Assembly: GCA_027627225.1 (NCBI GenBank)
Contig: CM051040.1
Coordinates: forward strand, 24,656,134-24,720,133
From: Congeria kusceri
Lineage: Eukaryota > Mollusca > Bivalvia > Myida > Dreissenidae
Direction: 5' to 3'
Length of the DNA stretch: 64,000 bases
Notes under the pieces: generated by a model
Told to the model about the DNA's origin: nothing
What the model saw: only the letters and a program-made list of their open reading frames with translations
Database searches by the model: none
Program-made: the position numbers and the translations under genes
Shown here: positions 33,775-44,259 of the stretch, piece after piece
Numbering within the stretch: the stretch's first letter is position 1
Layout: every line of letters begins with the position of its first letter

Positions 33775-35450
33775 AATGACAAGAGGGCCACGATGGCCCT
33801 AGGTCGCTCACCTGAGTTTAATGCATTCCAGTTTTGACCCCAGGGGCATCCATTTGAACAATCTTTGTAGAAGACCAGTATGCAATGTTACATACCAAAT
33901 ATGAAACCACTGGGCCTTGTGGTTTCAGAGGAGAAGATTCATGAAGTAATTTTGCTATTTAAGTCTATACAAACAACCTGACCCACGGGGCGTGGCCAGT
34001 TTTGACCCCAGGGCATCATTTGAACAATCTCTGTAGAGGACCCCTATTCAATGTTACCAACCAAATAACAAACCTCTGGGCCTTGCGGTTTCAGAGAAGA
34101 ACATTTTCAAAGTCATTTAGCTATTTAAGTCATTTATAAACCATGTGACCGCGGGGCGTAGCCTGTTTTTAACCCAGGGGCATAATTTGAAAAATCTTTG
34201 TAGAGGACCACTATGCAATGTTACATACCAAATATGAAACCTCTGGGCCTTGCGGTTTCAGAGGAGACGATTTTTGCAGTAATTTGCTATTTAAGTCTAT
34301 ATAATCCATGTGACCCCGGGGCGTGGCCAGTTTTGACTCCAGGGGCATTGAACAATCTTTGCAGAGGACCACTAGAGGATGCCACATACCTAATATGAAA
34401 CCACTAGGCTTTGCGGTATCAGAGGAAAAGATTTTTGCAGCAATTTTGCTATTTAAGTATATATATACAATGTGACCCCCGTGGCGTGGCCTGTTTTGAC
34501 CCCAGGGGGGTCATTTAAACATCTTTGTAGAGGACCACTATACAATATTATCAACTAAATACCAAACCTCTGGGCCTTGCGGTTTCAGAGAAGAAGATTT
34601 TTAAAGTCATTTTGCTATTTAAGTCAATGTTAAATACCAAATATGAAACCTATGGGCCTTGCGGTTTCAGAGGAGAAGATTTTTAAAGTCATTTTGCTAT
34701 TTTAGTCTATATAAACCATGTGACCCCAGGGGCGTGGCCAGTTTTGACCCCAGGGGCAGTATTTGAACAATATTTGTAGAGAACCACTATGCAATGTTAC
34801 ATACCAAATATGAAACCTTGGGCTTTGCGGTATTAATGGAGAAGATGTTTAAAGTTATTTTGCTATTTAAGTCTATATAAACAATGTGACCCCCGGGGCG
34901 TGGCCAGTTTTGACCCCAGGGGCATCATTTGAACACTCTTTGTAGAGGACCACTATGCAATGTTACATACCAAATATGAAATCTTTGGGACCTGCGGTTT
35001 CAGAGAAGATTATTCAAGTCATTTTGCTATGTAAGTCTATATAAACCATGTGACCCCCGGGGCGTGGCAAGTTTCGATCCCAGGGGCATCGTTTGAGCAA
35101 TCTTTGTAGAGGATCACTAGAGGATGCCAAATACCAAATATGAAAGCTCTCAGCCATCCAGTTTCAGAGAAGAAGATTTTTGAAGTTTTCACTTTTTGAA
35201 TCTATTTTTTGCTGTGGTGACCTACATATGCAGCGGACCGAAACGATTTGAACAATTTTGAAAGAGGGTCATCCACGGATCATTCCTGTGAAGTTTGGTG
35301 AAAATCTGTCCAGCGGTTTAGGAGGAGATGTTGTTTGAATGAAAATGTTGACGCACGACGGACGACGGACGACGCACGACGGACAAAAGGTGATCACAAA
35401 AGCTCACCATGAGAACGTTGTGCTCAGATGAGCTAAAAACACAGAAACCT
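33775..35450 (+). repeat. Degenerate tandem array R2 with CACCTGAG/GAGCTAAAA ends
   Basis: About nine diverged units of about 165 bp share TTTTGACCCCAGGGGCAT, GAACAATCTTTGTAGAGGAC, TACATACCAAATATGAAACC and GGGCCTTGCGGTTTCAGAG. The array opens with AGGGCCACGATGGCCCT and GTCGCTCACCTGAG, and closes with a GACGGACGACGG microsatellite followed by AAAAGCTCACCATGAG and CAGATGAGCTAAAA. The opening and closing blocks are partly inverted copies (CTCACCTGAG / CTCA.ATGAG). No coding frame is present. Confidence 0.9.
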
Positions 35451-35668
35451 AAGTATAAACAAGACACTTTAAGCCCGAATGCAGTTTATTGTTATAAGAG
35501 TATCAGCAATTTCTTGCTTGACCTATCCATTTTTTATATTATAAAATGTACAATATTATAAATACATACGTCAAGTTTGCCATGGATGTACGCAATGAGC
35601 AGAAGTTATTAGTAATTTATTATAGAGTAATACGAATGCTTTCAAGCAATCAATGATAACACTTGTAC

Positions 35669-35708
35669 CTTCCAAAACATCATCCCTGGCAGCCATGTGA
35701 AAATCGTT
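35669..35708 (-). CDS. Exon 3 of an unrecognised gene
   Basis: This 40-nt exon lies between acceptor TTTTATTTTAG (AG at 35709-35710) and donor G|GTACAAG. Phase 0 in, phase 1 out, reading NDFHMAARDDVLE. It follows exon 2 by a 180-nt intron and continues its frame. Confidence 0.62.
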
Positions 35709-35888
35709 CTAAAATAAAACAATATTCTGTATTCTAAATAACGACCATGATCCGTATCCATAATGCAGTTGCTAAAATAATGAAATAGTGTACATTATTT
35801 CGGACTGTGACATGTAATGTATTAAAAAATGCCATTTTCGTGGACCGTATTGCAAACGTTATACATTTGTACATATTTTGGGACCTAC

Positions 35889-35954
35889 CTCATCTATATA
35901 TGTTTTTGCTTGCTTCAAAAACTTCACATAACCGCTAATTGCTGTTGCCTGTCT
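35889..35954 (-). CDS. Exon 2 of an unrecognised gene
   Basis: This 66-nt exon lies between acceptor TGTTTTATAG (AG at 35955-35956) and donor GAG|GTAGGT. Phase 0 at both ends, reading RQATAISGYVKFLKQAKTYI then DE, a likely amphipathic helix. The phase matches exons 1 and 3. Confidence 0.68.
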
Positions 35955-37105
35955 CTATAAAACATGAATATGTATATATATATTAAATGACAAACATGCA
36001 GTACACACGCGCTGTGGTTCACACTATGTCATATACATTATGTCGAGGTCACGAGATTGACCGAATAACGGGATTTGATTAGCTATTCAAAACACAGGTA
36101 CTATATTGTAAGTCTTCGAATATTTATTGTACAAAATAATACTGTGTTCTTCAATAGATGTTGTTTCCAAATTATATTAGCCTCAAGAAAACCGAGTTTG
36201 TATACATCAAATTTACTTAATTATCGGTCACGATGTTGAAAATTCGTAGCCATCTTAATAAACAGGTTGGGTGCAACAGACAAGTACTACAAATTAAAAA
36301 AATATATTAAATACCAAGATATGGACATCATATTTTTTGTCGGTGACTGAATATTACTTAACGCTGCGCTTTTATATTTTAAGAGCCTCTGAATGTTTGC
36401 AAAACATTTCACGGTTTCGACGATGTACACTTAACAAAGTCTTAATACATATTTGTCTTGTCTTGGCTAATATAATACGAAAGTTCTGGTTTAAATGTTA
36501 CAGTAACCAGAGAGTCACGGTGGCTCAAAAAGTTCACCCGAGTACTGGCAACGACAGAGATCATACTGTTTGTATAGGAATGAGCTAATAAACGTGAGTG
36601 AAACAACAATGATCTTCATTAATCAGAACTGTGGTATTTGACTAACTTCCTTACCTTTGCTTTTACCTCAGTCACAATTAAGACCCAATGACAGTATCTG
36701 GTTAATTCTTATGGTCATACAAGCTGTGCAAGTTTGGTCAAAATTAGATAAATATTAAGTCTCAAACTTGCACAATGTTACATTTTTTTGTTTACAAAAC
36801 GGGGCAATGGCTCTTGTTTTCTTGGTCCGATGTGGACCATTAAACCTGGATTTTATAGTCATTCACATACTGAGCGCCTTTGGTTAAGATTATATGTAAT
36901 GCGGAGTTTCTATGGCGACTGCAACCCAATTAATTACGAAATATGGACCACAGACGCCAGACAACCCAACACAGCCCCTAAAACAAATACCGTAGCTCAC
37001 CGAGCACATTTAGCTCCTTTGAAGTAACTGGTTATGGACTATGTTACAAGGTTTGTGATACCAGCGGACGCCTGCTAATTAATAAGCATATCATTATCAG
37101 CATAC
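35955..37105. other. Intron of the minus-strand gene
   Basis: It lies between exons 1 and 2. It contains a short block (36512-36590) with AGAGTCACGGTGGCTC and TTCACCCGAG that resembles the opening of array R2. Nothing else was recognised. Confidence 0.5.
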
Positions 37106-37204
37106 CTTACTGCTCTGTCTTGATATCTTGTTCAACTGTTCGAAGAACGACAGTGAGTTAAACTCTGTGGCCATGACGCTAGGATCCTCTGACGGACCGG
37201 ACAT
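37106..37204 (-). CDS. Exon 1 (start codon) of an unrecognised gene
   Basis: The ATG (37202-37204) is in a fair context (GACCATGTCC). The exon encodes 33 codons, MSGPSEDPSVMATEFNSLSF then FEQLNKISRQSSK, and ends at a consensus donor AAG|GTATGC in phase 0. Local base composition is clearly less AT-rich than the flanks. Joined to exons 2 and 3 the frame stays open for 68 codons. No signal peptide is seen, so a cytosolic product is likely. Later exons may include the coiled-coil exon at 23201-23269; the LINE relic and array R2 would then lie in its introns. The family is not recognised. Confidence 0.68.
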
Positions 37205-38149
37205 GGTCGATGGTTTATTGCAGGTAGCGGTTTACACAGTAACAGCTGAGATCAACAGTTCAGGGCAAGGCCCCGATCAAGTGCATTTGGTGTAGTTTTG
37301 GTTTCAATCGGAATACTAGTACGCGTATGATAAAACTGAAGTACTGGACACATCCTATACCTGAAAATCCATAATCTTTTTTAAATTTTGATCCATCGTG
37401 CTAATACTTATAACGGCGTGAGTGCCGATTATTGAGCAAGTTCAATTCAAAGAGGATTTCATCTTATTAGCATTCGGTATCTAGCTGTATATTAAAGCAT
37501 GTTTGTATTCGCACACGTTAGTTCTTAATAGCTGTATACTAGTAACACAATCATTATGATTGATGAACATAACAGATTGATCGCGTTACGAAGATATTTT
37601 TCGCAGATTTGCATTGAGACGAAGTTTCAACAATGGACGACAAAATTCGCAAGTGTTAGTTTGAAAAAAAGTTTTTGATACGACTGAATTTTATCTGAAA
37701 TAATTTGTCTTAATAGTCTACGTTATTATCAAGCCGATTAAGTTGTATCATCGGTTAATAATTGAATATTTACATATAAATATATCGAACGCTGAGTGCT
37801 GTCGCAAACCTCTACGACACAAGTAATGTAACATTTTATAAACATGTTTGTTTACAGCCGGGACTATCTTAAATGTGTACAAATAATATCAAATTTCATG
37901 TTAAATCTAGCAACGCGTATCTGTATGCAGCGAGTGTTAAGTTTAGTTTTAAACCTGTTATATTATACCTTGCTTACCCTAGATAACGTATTTGTCTTAC
38001 GTTTTGGTTTCATCGGTATAAATTTATAACGTTAACAGGTTTAAATGGACAAAATGTACGGTTTAAATGCGACCTGAGGAAAAACAACATTTTTTAAATT
38101 GATCGCCACAAAAATAAAAGTTTCATTTAAAGACGTTCGAAACATAAAT
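37205..38149. other. Upstream region of the MSGPSED gene
   Basis: This is the expected place of the promoter and 5' UTR of the minus-strand gene. No clear TATA box or initiator could be assigned. No coding exon was recognised. Confidence 0.35.
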
Positions 38150-39742
38150 AAAATAATTGGGTTAATTCTCCTTTTGCTTCATTTTTTCTTTATTGTATAT
38201 AGGTTACAATATACTAATTTCATCTCTAATGTAAATTCAAAATAAATATGTTTAATAATAAAAGTTCATAAAGCATATATAATAATTAAAAACACAGCTA
38301 TGCAATGTATTTCCAAACAAATTAGTTCAGAAATGATCCATTAAATATCTCCATTCTATTCATACGTTGTTTATGTATGTTAAAGCGAAACAGGAAAAGG
38401 CTACCCTATATGAAATTCAATATTTCACAAACAAGTTCGGCGAGCCATTCTTTTTGTTATGTTTTGGTCTATGTATACATTGATGCATGTGAAGAAAATC
38501 TGTCGTTTGGAAAAAAATATGCATTTGATAAAAATGAAGTTTCAGAAAGCATAATTAGTTCCCATTTGTCATATACATTTAAATGACCAGTCACATTCAT
38601 TATTGTAGCAGTAAATGTAGATAAAGCGTATTTATTATCAAAATACAACATTGCCAAACAAAGCATGTACAAACATATCAGTTGAAAAAACATAACCTTG
38701 TTTGAAAAAAACACTAACCTACATACTTAAAGGTTTATAAAAATCCAAACTGAAAAAGGGGCTTCGACAGGTACCGTATTCAAAACCCAATATTTCCGGA
38801 ACAAGGCCGGTGACCCCTATTTTTTAAGACTATTTTAGTTTCAGTATACAATGACGCATGTATGTGGGATCTTTTAACAAAATCTGTCGTTTGTTTTTAC
38901 AGGCATTTTTTTCACAATTAATCTCGTTAAGTGTCCATTAAATATAAATAATTGGGTTAATTTCTCCTTTTGCTTCATTTTTTCTTTATTGTATATAGGT
39001 TACAATATACTAATTTCATCTCTAATGTACATTCAAAATAAATATGTTTAATAGTAAAAGTTCATAAAGCATATATAATAATCAAAAACACAGCTATGCA
39101 ATGTATTTCCAAACAAATTAGTTCAGAAATGATCCATTAAATATCTCCATTCTATTCATACGTTGTTTATGTATGTTAAAGCGAAACAGGAAAAGGCTAC
39201 CCTATATGAAATTCAATATTTCACAAACAAGTTCGGCGAGCCATTCTTTTTGTTATGTTTTGGTCTATGTATACATTGATGCATGTGAAGAAAATCTGTC
39301 GTTTGGAAAAAAATATGCATTTGATAAAAATGAAGTTTCAGAAAGCATAATTAGTTCCCATTTGTCATAAACATTTAAATGACCAGTCACATTTATTATT
39401 GTAGCAGTAAATGTAGATAAAGCGTATTTATTATCAAAATACAACATTGCCAAACAAAGCATGTACAAACATATCAGTTGAAAAAACATAACCTTGTTTG
39501 AAAAAAACACTAACCTACATACTTAAAGGTTTATAAAAATCCAAACTGAAAAAGGGGCTTCGACAGGTACCGTATTCAAAACCCAATATTTCCGGAACAA
39601 GGCCGGTGACCCCTATTTTTTAAGACTATTTTAGTTTCAGTATACAATGACGCATGTATGTGGGATATTTTAACAAAATCTGTCGTTTTTTTTACAGGCA
39701 TTTTTTTCATAATTAATCTCGTTAAGTGTCCATTAAAAGTCA
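38150..39742 (+). repeat. Recent 796-bp direct tandem duplication
   Basis: Copy 1 (about 38150-38945) and copy 2 (about 38946-39742) match with only scattered substitutions and small indels, for example CTAATGTAAATTC/CTAATGTACATTC and TCATATACA/TCATAAACA. Each copy also holds two diverged halves of about 390 bp with AATATTTC..AACAAG and AAAATCTGTCGTTTG blocks. The open frames in the copies are identical-by-duplication and not supported as genes. Confidence 0.95.
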
Positions 39743-39869
39743 TTTATTAAATGATAATTGTAGATAAAGCGCATTTTATCATAAAACTGCACATGTATAT
39801 TGCCAAATGAAACATTTAAAAAATATGCATTTCAAAATCTCCATCTTTGTTTGAATAAAAACGCTTTAT

Positions 39870-40060
39870 ATTGTTCAACATTCTAAGTAACACAAACTGA
39901 AAAGAGGCACCGACAGGTACCGTATTCAAAATTCAATATTTCCGAAATAAGTCTGGGGACCCCTATTTTTTAAGACGGTTTAAGTTTTGGAATCCATTGA
40001 TGCAAGTATGTGCCAATTTTTAAGAAAATCTGTCGTCGGAAAGAAATTGAAGGAAATGTT
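39870..40060 (+). repeat. Diverged third copy of the half-unit of the 796-bp repeat
   Basis: It shares CGACAGGTACCGTATTCAAA, GACCCCTATTTTTTAAGAC and AAAATCTGTCGTCGGAA with the second half of the 796-bp unit, at lower identity, so the family is old and the 796-bp duplication young. Confidence 0.85.
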
Positions 40061-40329
40061 GAGAACGTCTTTAACTCCTCATTACGTACAGCCAGCCATT
40101 TTTGCATGTTTCTGGTTTAAGGATGAATTTTTCTTGACAGAAGTATGAGCACATTTATATTAATGACAAAAATGTTATGTGTGTACCGGATATACTCAAA
40201 CTTTAATAATCATTAAGAAGGTAGTCGGTGAGGAGAAATGAAGAGTTAAGAGCTAGTTAGAAAAGATCAGAAACGCAGAGTACTGAACATAATATGATTA
40301 ACAAGAGATGTTTGTAAAACATGTATGCC

Positions 40330-41340
40330 TCCCGACTTGCAGCCTTTGTTCATCACAGAAGTGTACTGTTTCTGAAAAATCTAAGAGCATTCTTCCTATC
40401 AAATTTGACGACTCGACCTAAGGATTCAGTAATGATCACTATGTAATAGGTCATATACTCAAACTGACCATTGTACCTATATAGTTTGAGGACCATGCAC
40501 CACGATTCATCTGTTATTAAGTGGAAATGTTTCTTTTTTCTACAAGCCCCTGTGACCTTGACCTTTGATCTCAAAATCGATAGGGGTCTTCCTTCCCTTA
40601 AGACTAACCAGAATACTAATTTATATGATCATAGGTTAAAGCGTTCTCTAGATATTGTGCGGAAACAGTTTTCATGTTACAGGCCCCTTTGACATTGACC
40701 TCTGACTGGTTGAACTCAACATCGATAGCCTTCTTACATTCCTCCCGAGTAACCAGCATACTAACTTGGATGATCGTAGGTCAAAGCGTTCTCTAGATAT
40801 CCTGCGGAAACAAAATGGTCAAAATGACCTGTTGAGCTCAAAATTGATAGGCGTCTTCCTTTCCTGCCGAGTAACCAGCATACCAATGTGGATGATCGTA
40901 GGTCACAGCGTATTCTACATATCACGCGGAAACGAAATGTTCTACAGAGGAAACAGTTTTCATGTTACAAGCCTCTGTCACCTTGACCTTTGACCTTTCG
41001 ACCTCAAAATTGATAGGCGTCTTCCTTTCCTCCTAAGTAACCAGCATACCAACTTAAATGATCGTAGGTCAAAGCGTTCTCTAGATATCGTGCGGAAACG
41101 AATTTCATGTTACAAGCCCCTGTAATCTAGACCTTTGACCTGTTGACCACAAAATCAATTGGCGTCTTCCTTTCCTCCCAAGTAACCAGAATACGAACTT
41201 AAATTATCGTAGGTCAAAGTGTTCTCTAGATATCGTGCGGAAACGAAATGGTCTACGAACAGACCGACCGACCATCCGACCGACCGACCGACGGACAGGT
41301 GCAAAGCAATATACCCCCACTTCTTTAAAGGGGGTCATAA
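40330..41340 (+). repeat. Degenerate tandem array R3 with GACC microsatellite and terminal hairpin
   Basis: Units of about 125-160 bp carry GTAACCAGCATACCAACTT, GATCGTAGGTCAAAGCGTTC, TCTAGATATCGTGCGGAAAC and GACCTTGACCTTTGACCT. The array closes with GACCGACCGACCGACGGACA (near 41280), then GTGCAAAGCAATATACCCCC and a hairpin CCCCCACTT...AAAGGGGG. The end module resembles that of R1. Confidence 0.9.
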
Positions 41341-42620
41341 TTAATAAACGGACTTAGTTTCAGTTGCATTTTTGTTGGTTAAGTTACAATAATGTTACAC
41401 TCAAAGTCACTTTCCGTATTTAATAGTTGAGATTGTAAGTAAAAAGATATTCAGATTCCCGTTTTTAATAGTTGAGATTTTAAGTCAAAAGATATTCAGA
41501 AAGAGCTATGCGAACCAGGAAGTAAAATTGTAAAACTAGCTAAACAAACAAATATACAAAAGTTGATAACCGGAAATCGTGTTAACATAATCTCCTCTGT
41601 TTGATAACACATCCAAGTGCAAATTACCAATGTCGAGTGCACTCTGTCTGCAAACAATTTATACAATATATATTAACCACACGTGTAAACAGTTTTAACA
41701 CATTTAGTCGCTTAACCTATTAAACGAAACTAACTGACAACTTACGTTGTGTCTACACCGGCCAGACAGACCTGTGTACTCACGCTCTAAGCATAATGGG
41801 TATGCGCTAGTTTTCAGCATAGCTCTCAATGGTTGATTTAACATTGCATTGAGGTTAGATACCAGTAAATCAATGTGTTTACCTTCGATTTACATTCGAA
41901 ATGTTGCCTTTTACTAGAGTTCCTTTTTTCTTCTGCTATGAAAAGCATTTAGCAATGTAAGACATGCCTTTTCTGGTTATTTCTAATATCCTCTGTATGT
42001 TTAGAACATATTTTTGCATTTCTTTGGAGGCTAACTTGAAAGATGAGCTTTTGGGGTGTGTTTACTGGGGCATGGGGCTTTTGTCGAAATATAGACAGCC
42101 AAAACCATAGTTCTACCGGTGTCTGCATTCAGGTGAGACGCATTTTCTTACAAGTAACATGTCATATCTTTTTATTGCAATTTTCGGAAGAGGAAATATT
42201 CATCTTTTAACAGACACCAATCTTGCACAATCTAAAATCTGAAAGTTCGCCGTTTTATAATGGGACCCTATGGGAATTTGATTTACTGGCATATAACCTT
42301 GAATTTTCACACAAAAACGAAAGTGAAAGTAGCTTTTTATAATAAACACGCTAAACAGCGTTAAACACGAACTGCTGTTATTTTATTTAACAGAAATATA
42401 TTCTACTATCAGTATTAACTGAATATTAGACTGATTAATGGTATCAACAAAGTCATTTCATGAAACAACTTTCCTACGCGGGATTACTAGTTGCGTAATA
42501 ATTTGGGGCGAAATAATGCGGTTAAATACAGAGGTTTGGCGTGTGACGTCATCCTCTGTGTATAGTTTGTTTGTTTGGATTTTTTGCCTTATTCAACAGT
42601 ATTTCAGTCATATAACGGCG
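41341..42620. other. Non-coding stretch
   Basis: No exon, RNA gene or repeat array was recognised. It has one TGACGTCA (42544-42551). Confidence 0.4.
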
Positions 42621-42624
42621 GTCA

Positions 42625-42850
42625 GTTAACCTACTCACACTTTTCCTGGGTAAATTGGTTTACCAGTACTAAGTGCACATACTTATGCCAGTAACTGCCC
42701 TACTTGAATCAGAGGTAGGTGGAGAATGGCCGTAGAAATAATGTCATGACCTATCCCCACACAAGTTATGTGGCCGGGCTGGGAATCCAACCCGCGATCC
42801 TCAGATTTGCAGTCAAGCGCTCTACCAACTGAGCTAGCCGGCCCGGCTCT
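42625..42850 (-). repeat. tRNA-derived SINE-like element (Cys-like head)
   Basis: On the minus strand an A box TAGCTCAGTTG (42826-42836), anticodon loop CTGCAAA (anticodon GCA, 42806-42812) and B box GGTTGGATTCC (42782-42792, one mismatch) stand in tRNA order. The acceptor and anticodon stems pair imperfectly. A body of about 150 bp follows to about 42625. This is the form of a SINE with a pol III promoter. It could belong to a molluscan V-SINE-type family such as RUDI, but that was not checked. Confidence 0.75.
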
Positions 42851-43639
42851 GTGTATAGAATGGACAACTTATGATATGTTCGTTAATAGTCGGATATACT
42901 TCCGAAGTCGAAAGTAGGCCGCATATAAAATAGTTCGATTAGTCATGGGTTGCACTAGTGCACCTATCAATGTTTCCCCCTTGCGGCGGACTGACACAGG
43001 GGAATTTGAATAATTTTATTTTAGGGGGTCTAGTTCGCGAACTTAAACTGTCTTAAGTGTTGGTCACTAACTTTCCAGTCAGATTCATTTTCTTAGAAGT
43101 AAATATAGCAAAATCTTCTGGCTGTTTTCGCCACTTTCCATTGTTTCGAGTCTGGTCAAAGTTTAAAAAGATGATTCTCTCTACTTACACAATCTAAAAT
43201 AAAAAAGATATGTTATGCTGCTTTCAAGAAAATGCAGCTCGCTTGATTGTGGTCACAAATAAGAAACACAGAATGCAGTCGCGATTTCGACAAAAGCACA
43301 TACGTTCTATACATAACCTGTCGAACATTCAAATTTCAAGTAATTCGGTTTCAAGATACACCCAAATGCACTGGAGACAAGTCTTACTCAGGATCTATGT
43401 GAAGTTAGCAGAGTAGCAGAACAACTCCAGCTAGCCGAATGGCAAAATTGCAGAACAACTACAGCAGAATTGCAAATTATCAGAACAACTTCAGCAGATT
43501 GTTGACCTTGACATGTGTGTTTATTGAACACAGCGTCTTGTTTCATAACTTAGAATTGTGTGTGAACATTTGAACAGTTTAATCTATTGAATATCATTAA
43601 AGATATTGAACTGGAACTTGGAATACTTTCTAATTCTCC

Positions 43640-44250
43640 AGTAACAAATAAGGAACTGCCGCCTTACGGCGTCTGTTTCACCCGAAATCGGACGGTGCCC
43701 GCCAGGCAGCAGTTGCAATCGGGTAGTGGCAGCTAAAACATTTGCTAATCAGATGGCACCCGTCAGTTTAAGAAATACCCAAAAGTTAACGGCGACCGGG
43801 CGATTTATTTTATGGTTAGGGAGGTCGAAAACACGTCGGCCGGGCACCGCCGATCGCCGGATGGCATTTTCTTGGATCGGGCGGTGTCCGTACCATTTTT
43901 CTACTTTACAAACATCGTCCGATTTGAAAGGTGACCGTGCGGACACCTGCTTGCCGCCGGCAGGTGCCCGGGCGGGCACAGAATTATATACAGTTATCGT
44001 CAGGGTATCGGGCGTTGCCTGTACAGGCACTTGGTGGCCCCTGTTTTGTCGGGCGGCGGTCAACAATTACTGGATACATTTTTCAATACATTTTAGTTGC
44101 AATCATCTACAATTCTGCGCGGCGACCGTCCGATTCACATATTCACCGCAAGGGCGCCGTCCGGACATCGGCCGATGATCACCCGTTGTTCAAACTGCTT
44201 GTTCCACATGTCAGTCAGCGAAAACCGTTGGGCGCCCGCTTGAGTTTGTG
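43640..44250. other. GC-rich island with recurring CGGGCGGTGxCCG words
   Basis: Base composition jumps from AT-rich to GC-rich for about 600 bp. Words such as TCGGACGGTGCCCGCC (43688), TCGGGCGGTGTCCG (43876), TCGGGCGTTGCC (44005) and TCGGGCGGCGGTC (44048) recur, with complementary forms (GGTGCCCGGGCGGGCAC). Open frames exist on both strands, which is expected from the composition, and none looks like a known protein. Possibly an unclassified mobile element or transferred fragment. Confidence 0.5.
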
Positions 44251-44259
44251 ACTTATTTA

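Noticed and set aside
38377..39510. Duplicated open frames within the 796-bp repeats as a gene pair
   Set aside because: Identity follows from the recent duplication; frames are short, AT-rich and unsupported by splice or domain evidence.
42772..42850. Functional tRNA-Cys gene
   Set aside because: Anticodon and acceptor stems pair poorly, the B box has a mismatch and a SINE-like body follows.
43726..44251. Overlapping open frames in the GC-rich island as genes
   Set aside because: High GC lowers stop frequency; three frames are open at once and none resembles a known protein.
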